Shown: piece after piece, positions 11,975-21,340 of the stretch
Layout: every line of letters begins with the position of its first letter
Numbering within the stretch: position 1 is the stretch's first letter
From: Armadillidium nasatum
Lineage: Eukaryota; Arthropoda; Malacostraca; Isopoda; Armadillidiidae
NCBI GenBank assembly: GCA_009176605.1
Contig: SEYY01004102.1
Coordinates: 20,001-41,842 of the forward strand
Direction: 5' to 3'
DNA: 21,842 bases
Position numbers and translations under genes: made by a program
The notes under the pieces: generated by a model
What the model was told of the DNA's origin: nothing
What the model saw: the letters and a program-made list of their open reading frames with translations, nothing else
The model's database searches: none

Positions 11975-13774
11975 ATGGCCCCTAAGACTAGTGAAAAGAA
12001 GAGTCGGAAGTCACTTTCATTGGAAAAAAAGTTAGAAATGATTCACTTACATGACCAAGGCATTTCGAACGCTGAGATAGGCCGTAGGCTAGGCCTAGCT
12101 CGGCAAACAGTAAGCACAGTTATTAGCTCTAAGGAAAAGATTTTGAAAGAAATTAAAAGTGCTACTCCAGTGAACACTAAAATAATAAGAAAACGGAACA
12201 ATGTTATTGCTGAAATGGAGAAAGTGTTAGTGCTGTGGATCGAAGATCAAACGAGTCATAACGTGCCATTAAGCCAAAGTCTAATTCAATCCAAGGCCCT
12301 AACTTTATTTAACTCAATTAAAGCTAGCAAAGGGAACGAAGCTAAAGATGATAAGTTTGAAGCAAGCAGAGGCTGGTTTATGCGGTTTAAAGAAAGAAGC
12401 CAGCTGCACAATATTAAAGTGCAAGGTGAGGCAGCTAGTTCTGATGTGGAAGCTGCAGAACGTAATCCAACTGAGCTAGCTGAATTAATTGAAGAAGGAG
12501 GCTACAGCAAACAACAAATTTCCAATGTTGACGAAACGGACCTTTTCTGGAAGAAGCTACCGGCTAGAACTTTCATAGCTAAAGAGGAAAAAACGATGCC
12601 AGGTTTCAAAGGCAGCAAGGATAGGCTTACTCTTTTGTTAGGAGCAAATGTAGCTGGTGACTGCAAATTAAAGCCAATGCTCATATACCATTCGTAAAAT
12701 CCTAGGGCCTTGAAGAATTATGCGAAAGTCAGCCTACCTGTTTATTATCAAGCAAACAGGAAAGCCTGGATAACTGCCGATCTTTTTACGAAGTGGTTCA
12801 CTGAGTATTTTAAACCTACTGTACAGGCCTACTGTTTAGAACAAAATATTCCTTTTAATATTCTGCTACTTAGTGACAATGCTCCCGGCCACCCAAGAGT
12901 TATAATGGAAATATACAAGGAGATTAAAGTTATTTTTCTTCCTCCCAACACTACATAAATTCTGCAGCCCATGAACCAAGGAGTAATCTCGACTTTTAAA
13001 GCGTATTATTTACGCCGAACATTTGCAAAGGCTATTGCTGCTCTTGATAGTGATGCCGATCCCAATGAGCCACAAAAAAATAAACTGAATGCCTTCTGGA
13101 AAGGATTCAATATTTTAGATGCTATAAAGAACATTCGTGATTCGTGGGATGAGGTCAAATCATCAACACTCAAAGGAGTTTGGAAAAAATTTATTCCAAC
13201 CCTTATGGATGATTTTGAAAGTTTTGCAGTTGATACGCCTAATGTAACAACAGAGGTGGTAGATATGGCAAGAGAGTTAGAACTTGAAGTTGCTCCTGAA
13301 GATGTGACGGAATTGCTGGCATCTCATGATGAACCTTTAACAAATGAAGATTTACATTTACTCGATGAGCAACGTAAATTATTTCTAGAGGCTGAATCTG
13401 CTTTTGATGACGATGATGACAACGAAATTAAGGAAATGTCTACAAAAGATTTAGAGCATTATGTAGGCCTACTGCATACAGTTGTGAAAGGATTTGAATC
13501 AATTGACAATAACTTTGAGAGAAGTTCGAAAGTTGTCAAAAGATTGCTAAACGACATCACATGCTACACTGAAATTCTTCGAGAGAGAAACAGATGCTCA
13601 ATGAAGCAAACGTCATTAACGTCTTATTTTAAGCCAGTGCCGCAAATACCCCCACCTTCAAATCTTATCATTCAACAGCCATCATCGCCTCAACAACCAT
13701 CAACATTAACGCTAGACTCTCCAGCAAGCAAGAGAATTAGATTCGTTGAAGGGTCAGATGAGGAGTCTCACTAA
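11975..13774 (+). pseudogene. Tigger transposase (TIGD1-like), two nonsense mutations
   Basis: One frame of 599 codons, close in length to mammalian TIGD1, is interrupted only by TAA at 12695-12697 (codon 241) and TAA at 12956-12958 (codon 328). Residues ~10-55 form a CENP-B/Psq-type helix-turn-helix ([20 protein letters not shown]). Residues ~70-150 form the second HTH_CENPB domain ([18 protein letters not shown]). The DDE core follows: Asp186 in NVDET, Asp301 in SDNAPGHP, and position 334, where the family has Asp (PMDQG) but this copy has Asn (PMNQG). Spacing fits DD32D. The C-terminal acidic and Pro/Ser-rich tail is complete to the stop. ATG at 11975 matches the conserved family start. 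Tigger transposases cut and paste DNA at TA sites in the nucleus; this copy would yield a 240-residue DNA-binding fragment at most. Confidence 0.95.
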
Positions 13775-13801
13775 TCCCCTTCAACTTCCTTCAATAATAT
13801 T

Positions 13802-13807
13802 AATAAA
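13802..13807 (+). promoter_or_regulatory. Poly(A) signal of the Tigger transposase gene
   Basis: AATAAA lies about 27 bases after the transposase stop codon and before the right end of the element, in the expected orientation. A second AATAAA occurs at about 13909. Confidence 0.5.
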
Positions 13808-14040
13808 GTTTTTAAAGCTAAAATATTTTATTTTTATTTTATTTACCCTTCATTACGTATTTTATTTTTAAATTGAAACTGTCATTTTAGCCTAGCGCTA
13901 TTGCCCAAATAATAAATGATAGTGTAAACAAGTTTTAAGGTGTTCATATGTTGTAGCAAGTGAAAAAAAAGCAAGTGATTCACATTGCGGCGGTATCCGC
14001 ATTGCGGCGGTGGTCTGGAACCATACCCGCCGTATTACCG

Positions 14041-14210
<170 letters not shown>

Positions 14211-15458
14211 CACTCGCACTTTAGCTTTTGTAGAGTGCGGATGTGTTTGTGCTCTCTAATAGTGATTTTTAACTTTATTATTTATTTATTTATTTACTTT
14301 TTTTCCTTATGTGTTTGTGTTAAATTAAGTGAATATGTGTATTGTGTGTGTGTTTTTTTTTTTATTCTACATCTTGTCAATCATTGTCTTGCATTAATTT
14401 AAGTTACTAAATATTTACTACGTGGATGATCGGCGCTTTTAAAGATAAGTTCAAGTTTTAGCTTTTTTAATTTTCATTTAATGTAGGTTTTATTATTGGG
14501 AAGTTTTATTTCTGTGAACGAAAATTATTTCAATTTAATTTAATTTGAGTTTTTAGTTTAAAATTGTTTATGACTATTTTAAGTTCAAATTTTCGATTTT
14601 AAAATCATTTTACCGTTTTTAAATTTGGGTTTTAAATGTAAATATTATTTCAGTTTTACTTTTTCTTGTTTGTGTTTGTTTGTTTGTTTGATTGTTTGCT
14701 TGTCTGTTTGCTTGTGGGTTTTTTTGTCTGTTTTCTTGTTTGTTTGTCTGTTGGTCTAATATAATTGTTTGTGTGTGCAGAATGGCAGATGTGCGCAGGC
14801 GTGAGTTCTCTATACACTTTACCAACGTCCGTGGCTTACTTTCTAATTTGGCCTCTGTGGAATACCACCTTTCTCATTCTCATCCAAATCTTCTGCTCTT
14901 TTCTGAGCCCCAGATATCTAAAAATTCCTCCTCAAACTTTTTTAATATATCCAACTATAACATATTCCATAATTTCCGTTCTAAGGGTAGAGTTTGTGCC
15001 TACATAAACACTAACACTCCGGTAACACGTCTTGAAAATCTTCAATCTCCGAACTTTGGTGTTCTGTGGCTTAAAATCTTTCTTCCTACCACTTCAATAA
15101 TCTTGTGTTTCTGCTTCAGTTCTTCGAATAGAACAGATTTTTCTACCTTTTTTGAGTATGTAACTACTTCTCACGAGATGGTTACATCTTCACATCCAAA
15201 TACTGAGGTCCTCTATTTAGGGGATTTCAATGTACACAACACTGAATGGTTGGGGTCCTCCCATATTGATCCAGGAGGGGAGGAGGCCGAATAATTCAGT
15301 ATTCTCAACGATCTGGAGCAACTGATTAAAGAACCAACACACATTCCGTATCGTCCCAACCAATTCTTAAACACACTCGACTTATGTTTCACTACTAGTT
15401 CTTCTCTCTATAAACACGTTGTCCTCGCACCTATTGGTAAATCTGACCACAACTTAAT
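14211..15458 (+). mobile_element. LINE copy C, 5' part (leader and endonuclease)
   Basis: A 570-base T-rich leader (14211-14781) is followed by an EN-coding region that stops abruptly at AACTTAATT, where antisense copy D begins. The leader matches the leader of copy D (reverse complement of about 18380-18960) in order, including a (TTTG)-rich block at about 14667-14757. No ORF1 lies in the leader. The remainder of the copy resumes at 18963. The 5' end abuts an (AT)n array. Confidence 0.85.
14782..15458 (+). pseudogene. Endonuclease domain of LINE copy C
   Basis: ATG at 14782 opens MADVRRREFSIHFTNVRG, the usual N-terminus of these endonucleases. Residues following include NLASVEYHLS, SEPQISK, a WLKIFLP strand, and GDFNVHNTEW (GDxN catalytic motif intact) near 15220-15250. 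A TAA at 15292-15294 replaces a Ser codon after EEAE; the same frame continues with FSILNDLEQL to GKSDHNLI (SDH motif intact) near 15440-15458. The reading frame is then cut by the insertion of copy D. Apart from the nonsense codon and the insertion, this endonuclease is well preserved, better than in copy B or D. The function would be target nicking for LINE insertion. Confidence 0.88.
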
Positions 15459-15480
15459 TTTTTTGTTTTTTTTTTTTTTA

Positions 15481-15626
15481 CACATCACCACCACTCACGG
15501 GCAAAGCCCTATTCAAGGAGGGGGTGTCCTAAGAACTAAAATAAAGTAGAGCAAAAAAAAATAGAAAATGACTTTAATAATAATAACAACAATAATAATA
15601 ATAAAAACGACCCCTGCAGGACCCAC
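15481..15626 (-). other. 3' UTR and terminal hairpin of LINE copy D
   Basis: Read on the minus strand, the UTR has a TTATTATTA-type block (near 15580-15610), then ends with a compact GC-richer piece containing GGGC-TTT-GCCC (15499-15509), followed within 20 bases by the poly(A) tail. The hairpin resembles the one near the 3' end of copy B although the surrounding sequence differs. Confidence 0.6.
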
Positions 15627-17660
15627 CTAACGCAAATTTCTTAGGTGAGCGCAGACGCCGGCTTTAAAGAAATTGAGATTAAATTCAGCAGGAAACACAG
15701 AAGATGGGAGAGAATTCCACAGAACAGATGTGACAGGAAAGAAGGAGGCACCACAGCGTACAAGCCAGGAGTTGCCCATGTCCACGCAGAATTGATGCGC
15801 AGACAATGCACCCCTTGTAATGCGAGGACTGCATAAAGGTGGAGGTACACGGGTGGATAATTCCCTTGAGTATTTGCCGCTGTAGTACCTATAGAAAAGA
15901 GACAAGGAACCAAAGTCGCGTCGCAAAGATAAAGAGTCAAGTGAATTAGAAAGAGCGGAACAGTTTATAAGTCTTTTAGCCTTTGACTCAACCTTATCCA
16001 AAAGACGGGTGAAACCTGAGCCACCCCAGATATGAGAGCAGTACTCTATACAAGGGCGGATGAGACCCTTGTATAATTGGAGTAACTGCGAAGAAGGAAA
16101 AAATTCTCGCAGTCTAAACAGAACTCCCAACTTCTTTGAGGAAGCCCTAGCAACCATTGTGATGTGAGGTTTCCAAGACATTTTTTTGTTTATGTGAAGC
16201 CAAGGATGTTTATATTGTCAACAGGAGAGATGGGGGAACCATCGAAAGAAATAGAAAAGTTAGGGGGTATCTTTGAGAGAGAGATTTCTAGAAGTTGAGT
16301 TTTTAAAGAGTTGAATTTCACAAGGTTGAGACGACCCCACTGGGAATTCTATCCAGATCTGCAAGAATGGAATCGAAAAGATGAATACGAGAGGCAACTC
16401 TAGATGCAAAGGAAGGAGCAGGTTTGAAATGATTAGAAGAATGGAGGGTTGAGTCATCGGCATATGAATGGATAGGGTTAGATGAACAGCTAAGAAGATC
16501 ATTAATGAAAAGTAGGAATAGAGTAGGAGATAAGACAGAACCCTGAGGAACACCACTATTGACAGGAAAGGAAGAAGAAGTCGCTCCATCAACAACAACT
16601 GAAATGGAGCGATTAGAAAGAAAGTTAGACATAAGTAAGCAAAGAGAAGGAGGAAACCCAAAGGAGGGGATCTTGGAAAGCAGTGACGCATGCCATACCA
16701 GGTCAAATGCCTTAGATATGTCAAGCGCCACCACACAAGTCTCCACATGATCCCTAAGGGCAGAAGACCATAAATCTGTGAGATAGGAAAGTATATCACC
16801 AGTGGACCTCGAACGTCGGAAGCCATACTGATGATGAGAGCTATGGGACGATAGTTAGAAGGATCAGAGCGGCTACCCTTTTTCGGAATAGGCTGGACCA
16901 ATGCACGCTTCCAACACTGAGGGAAAGTATTAGTAATGAGGCATAGAGAGTAGAGTTGAACGAGGAGCGGAGCCAGTTCAGAAGCACACTCCCTTAAAAC
17001 TCGGGGAGGAATGCCATCCGGGCCGCTTGCTTTCCTAACGTTCATAGATTTCAGAAGCCCATGCACCTGATCAAATGTAATCACAGGTAAAGGCATGGGA
17101 CCTCTGAGAGGAGAAGAAGTAGGAGGAGGGATGCCGGAGTCGTCCAGGGTTGAATTAGAGGAGAATAGGAGGCCGAAGAGATTAGCCTTTTCAGTTGGAG
17201 TGTTAGCAACAGAACCATCAGAGCGGATAAGAAGAGAAAAGGAAGATTTAAAGAAGTTGTTAGAGATGTTTTTGGCAAGAGGCCAGAAAGATTTATCAGT
17301 AGGAGAGTTTAGGAGCTCCGCACACCTTCTTTTAGTGAAAGCCTGCTTTGCTCGTCGAAGAATATCCCTGCAACGATTCCGAGCAGAATGAAAATTAGCA
17401 AGAGTGATAGGAGAAGGAGAGTTTTTCCACCCCCGATACGCGATGTCTCTAGCCTGAATGGCAAGAGAGCAGGCGCGATCGAACCATGGATTTTGAGGAG
17501 AAAAAGATTTAGTTGAAGAAAGAATGAACCTGCTCATCCCATCAACGATTACAGCTCCACCTTATCAGCGGAGACAAACGCGTCTTCAGAGACAAAGCAG
17601 TCCATCCAAGGATAGTTAGCATAGAAGCATCGCAAAGTCTCCCAGTCAGCCCGATCAAAG
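15627..17660 (-). pseudogene. Reverse transcriptase and C-terminal domain of LINE copy D
   Basis: The minus frame from 17537 covers the linker (NPWFDRACSLAIQARDIAYR), GPDGIPPRVL and KKGSRSDPSNYRPIAL. It then jumps near 16835 directly to QYGFRRSRSTG in another frame, so about 60 codons of RT are deleted. Motifs A (LDISKAFDLVW), B (GVPQGSVLSP) and C (YADDST) are all intact at 16746-16430. A small deletion near 16200 shifts the frame again before MSWKPHITM. The last 184 residues (16181-15627) are fully open and carry RPCIEYCSHIWGG, ending LRNLR. Catalytic motifs are canonical, so damage is by indels rather than by drift of the active site. Confidence 0.9.
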
Positions 17661-17662
17661 TA

Positions 17663-18378
17663 CTATAAGATACGCTTAGGGCAGGGTGGAGCAGTTGTAG
17701 AGAAAGCTTGAAAATTAAGAGGAATTAGGTTGTGGTCAGTTTTACCAATAGGTGCGAAGACAGCGTATTTATAGAAAGAAGGACTAGTAGTGAAACATAA
17801 GTCACGAGTGTTTGAGAATTGGTTAGGACGATCCGGAATTTGTGTTGGTTCTTTAATCAGTTGCTCCAGATCGTTGAGAATGCTGAATGATTCGGCCTCC
17901 TCCCCTCCTTGATCAGTATGAGAAGAACACAACCATTCAGTGTTGTGAACAATGAAATCCCCTAAATAGAGGACCTCAATATTTGGATGTGAAGATGTAA
18001 CAGTCTCGTGAGAAGTAGTTAGGTACTCAAAAAAGGTGGAAAAATCTGTTCTATTGGAGAACAGTAGCAGAAACACAAGATAATAGTAGTGGTAGGAAAA
18101 TGATTTTAAGCCACAGAACATCAATGTTAGGAGATTCAAGATTCACAAGACGTGTTACCGGAGTGTTAATGTTTACGTTGGCACAAACTCCACCCTTAGA
18201 ACGGAAATTATGAAAAAAGTTATATATTAAAAAAGTTTGAGGAGGAATTCTTAGATATCTGGGGCTCAGACAATAGCAAAAGGTTAGGACGAGAACTAGA
18301 GAGGTGGTATTCCACAGAGGCCAAATTAGAAAGTTTGGTGAAGTGTATGGAGAACCTACGCCTACGCACACTCGCCAT
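17663..18378 (-). pseudogene. Endonuclease of LINE copy D
   Basis: ATG at 18378-18376 gives MASVRRRRFSIHFTKLSNLA, the same start as copy C but with a small in-frame loss (VRGL region). Frameshifts near 18240 and 18100 separate the N-terminal part (SEPQISKNSSSN) from the C-terminal part (NRTDFSTFFEYLTTSHE). The GDxN motif reads GDFIVHNTEW, so the catalytic Asn is Ile, and SDH reads TDH. The frame ends at the stop near 17663, close to the start of the RT linker. The nearby copy C keeps both motifs, so these are changes private to D or to its lineage. Confidence 0.85.
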
Positions 18379-18960
18379 TCTACACACAATCACGATTAGA
18401 TCAGACAAACAAGAAAACAGACACAGAAACGAACAAGCAAACAGACAAACAGTTAGATAGCCAGACAAATAAAAAGCAGACAATAAAACAAAGTAAAACA
18501 AATAAATTTACACTCGAAACCCAAATTTAAAACGGTAAAATAAATTTAAAATCCAAAGTTTAAACTTAAAATAGTACTAAGCAATTTCAAGTTAAAAATT
18601 CAGTGTATCGAATAGTAGTAATTTACGCTCTCGGAAAATAGAACTTTCCAAAAATAAAACCTGTAATAAGTGAAAATTAAAAAGTTAAAACTGAAACTTA
18701 TCTTTAAAAATGGCTATGATCCTTTAGTATGTAGTTAGTTACTTGAAGAATATTAATAGTGGTTAAAACGCTTTCACTTTACAAAACACACGATAAGAAA
18801 AAAAATATGTAAAAAACAGATAAATAGCTAAAATTAAAATTAATAGGTTAAAACACTTTCCCTTTACACAAACAAATGAAAGGAAAAAAAAAAAATAGCT
18901 AAAGTTAAAATCCCACTATAAGAGAACACAAGCACATCTTTACTCGACAGAAGCAACTAT
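18379..18960 (-). other. 5' leader of LINE copy D
   Basis: On the minus strand the leader is T-rich and lacks an ORF1. It aligns with 14211-14781, sharing GATGTG(C/T)TTGTG near the 5' end, TTTAAAGATAAGTT in the middle, and a run of TTTG/TCTG words just before the ATG. Full-length leaders in both copies suggest an internal promoter, as in jockey elements, but I cannot point to a defined motif. Confidence 0.65.
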
Positions 18961-18962
18961 AC

Positions 18963-19437
18963 GAATTACTCTTAATTTTCAAGCTTTCTCTCCAACTGCT
19001 CCACCCTGCCCTAAGCGTATCTTCTGACTTTGTCGGGCTGACTGGACTTTGCGTTATTTCTATGCTAACTATCCTTGATGGACTGCTTTGTCTCTGAAGA
19101 CGCTTCGGCTTCTGCCGATAAGCAGGTTCATCCCTTCTTCGTCTAAATCTTTCTCTCCTCAAAATCCATGATTCGATCGCGCTTGCTCTCTTGTCATTCA
19201 GGCTAGAGACATCGCGTATTGAGAGTGGAAAAATTCTCCTTCTCCTATCACTCTTGCTAATTTTCATTCAGTTCGGAATCGTTGCAGGGATATTCTTCGA
19301 CGAGCAAAGCAGACTTTCACTAAAAGAAGGTGTGCTGAGCTCCTAAATTCTCCTACTGATAAATCTTTCTGGCCTCTTGCCAAAAACATCTCTAACAATT
19401 TCTGTAAATCTTCTTTTCCTCCTCTTATACGCTTGAA
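18963..19437 (+). pseudogene. LINE copy C, continuation (end of EN and RT linker), 3'-truncated
   Basis: Beginning GAATTACTCTTAATTTTCAAGC, this continues the frame interrupted at 15458. It matches the minus strand of copy D from about 17715 to about 17215: TATGCTAACTATCCTTG, GTTGCAGGGATATTC, CTTCTAAATTCTCCTACTGA and TTGCCAAAAACATCTCTAA-type blocks appear in order. Small deletions break the frame. Similarity stops near TTATACGCTTGAA at 19437, where AT-rich DNA begins, so the RT domain of copy C is absent from the window. Confidence 0.82.
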
Positions 19438-19642
19438 TATTTTTATATAAAAAAAAAGTATACAGAAATATGAAAATTCATATTTTTAAAAAAAAATTTT
19501 AAATTGAGGATGATGCAAAAAATCAACTGGGGTAAAACTAACCACTTGCACAGGTTAAAACTAACCATTCAATGTTATTTAAAAATGGCAATTCTGTAGT
19601 GCTTTTTATAAATATAAAAGAATAATAATATTATTATAGAAT

Positions 19643-19712
19643 ATCTAAAACAAATAGTCTATAATAATAGACTATCTAAATAGACTATAATAATAGACTA
19701 TCTAAAACAAAA
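19643..19712. repeat. Short tandem/hairpin repeat, ~27 bp unit
   Basis: TAGACTATAATAATAGACTATCTAAA occurs twice in tandem after a related ATAGTCTATAATAATAGACTAT. AGTCTAT/ATAGACT pairs make each unit able to fold back on itself. Confidence 0.7.
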
Positions 19713-19972
19713 TTTTAAGGAAAAAAAAACATTTTGACTGAAACATTAAAAAAAAACTAAAGACATGGGAGAAAATTTTATGCAAATTTTTCTCATTCCC
19801 TTTGTTAAAATGAATTGATAATTGACCTGTATATTGTTAAAAATTGTTATTTATTTTTCTTATAACTGAATTTTTTATGTCAGCTACTCAAAAATTTTAT
19901 ATGCCTATGAATATTCATAATAATTTTCAGAGGGTGCATAGTTAGGCGAGATACATATTATTTATTTAGAAA

Positions 19973-19975
<3 letters not shown>

Positions 19976-20004
<29 letters not shown>
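19976..20004. repeat. Poly(T) run
   Basis: About 29 consecutive T residues. It could be the reverse-strand poly(A) tail of a decayed retroelement, but the sequence to its right (20005-20220) shows no recognisable LINE or SINE. Confidence 0.9.
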
Positions 20005-20007
<3 letters not shown>

Positions 20008-20223
20008 CACAAACCAAAATGATTAGGTTATAAAAATATTTTACAAATAAAAAATATGTACAAAATTACATAAGTAAAGGAAATATAAAAACACTAGGGA
20101 TAAAATTAAATATAGTATCAGTATTTTCTAGTACAGGTATAGTACTGGTGCTCAGTATTGGACATATCCTGAAAATATGATTAAAAAAAAAAGGTAAAGG
20201 GTAAATAACAAAGCTTTAATTTA

Positions 20224-20224
<1 letters not shown>

Positions 20225-20284
<60 letters not shown>
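20225..20284. repeat. (AAT)n microsatellite
   Basis: About 19 to 20 perfect AAT trinucleotides (ATAATAATAAT...). Confidence 0.95.
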
Positions 20285-20285
<1 letters not shown>

Positions 20286-20383
20286 TAAATGTTTTTAGCA
20301 AATTTAGTTTTTGGTAACATAATTATAGGAAATTTTTAATTTCCATGGTTTTTATTTTTTATATATATTTTTTATATTTATAT

Positions 20384-20546
<163 letters not shown>

Positions 20547-21160
20547 TGTGTGTGTGTTGTGGTGTGTGCGGTAAACCCAAACTATGTACTCTTCTAATGA
20601 CTTGATTAAAAGGTAAATCTTAAGTATAAAATACTATACATTTGCATATAAAGGATATGATATACAGGTTAATATGGGTATGGTAAATGTGTTCTTTTAA
20701 ATATTCAAAATCTATGTAAATTCAAATAATAGGCCCTTTCCCAAAATCATACAATTTAACAATGCTACAGTTTGCTCATGCCATTTCAACAGATTTAGTA
20801 ATCTGACGTATTTCACTTAACATGGTTGTTCTTTGGTTTTCTGGAAATCCTTTACCCTCAAAAAAGGTATTTAAAGGTTTTAATTAGGTTTTAAACCAGA
20901 TTTAACAAAACAAGTCACTTCTTTCGAATGTAATTCCAGCCTAAACCTAAACAACAAAATGTTTTTTTAGCCTCTCCAATGGATTTTCAGTTCATAATTA
21001 CTTTGACAATGCATTAATTACACATTTATTTAGCCTATTTAATACATATTACACATAAAAAAATAAAAACGGGCAGGAATTAAAAGCTAATTATTTCTAC
21101 ATGGAATATGGCATACGCCACTTCTATTGTTTACAAAAAAGCCATAAAAAACATTTAAGC

Positions 21161-21340
21161 TGAAACGAGCGCCCGTACACCATAGTCCTTCAACGAGCGA
21201 AAAGATGGCTCTATTTCTTACGTTTTTATGACGGTGTTTATGTCGTCAGAACCGAACCATGACGTCACACTCACAGAAGGTTGAGAAAAAACGGCAATCA
21301 GCCAAAAAGCCAGCGATCCGCTCGCTTTGCTCGTTTCTGA
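21161..21340. repeat. Possible small non-autonomous element with AAACGAGC inverted ends
   Basis: A block of about 180 bases, GC-richer than its surroundings, begins GAAACGAGCGCC (about 21162) and ends GCTCGCTTTGCTCGTTTC (about 21323-21340). The outermost GAAACGAGC/GCTCGTTTC are exact inverses. The right edge cuts directly into the copia-like coding frame, which supports an insertion there. The inverted ends are short, and I know no family with them. Confidence 0.4.

Larger units (their letters stand above)
15459..18962 (-). mobile_element. LINE copy D inserted antisense into LINE copy C
   Basis: Near full length, about 3.5 kb: leader (about 18960-18379), EN, RT, C-terminal domain, 3' UTR (15626-15481) and a poly(A) tail seen as a T run at 15459-15479. 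The host element reads continuously across it: AACTTAATT before and GAATTACTCTTAATTTTC after join to match the equivalent sequence inside copy D itself (minus strand near 17730-17700). AATT occurs on both sides and may be all or part of the target duplication. The poly(A) tail is typical of jockey-clade LINEs. It is inactivated by frameshifts and an internal deletion in RT, but is the most complete LINE here. Confidence 0.9.

Noticed and set aside
14619..14825. Minus-strand Asn/Gln-rich frame over the LINE C leader
   Set aside because: It is the antisense of the TTTG-rich block and has no coding support.
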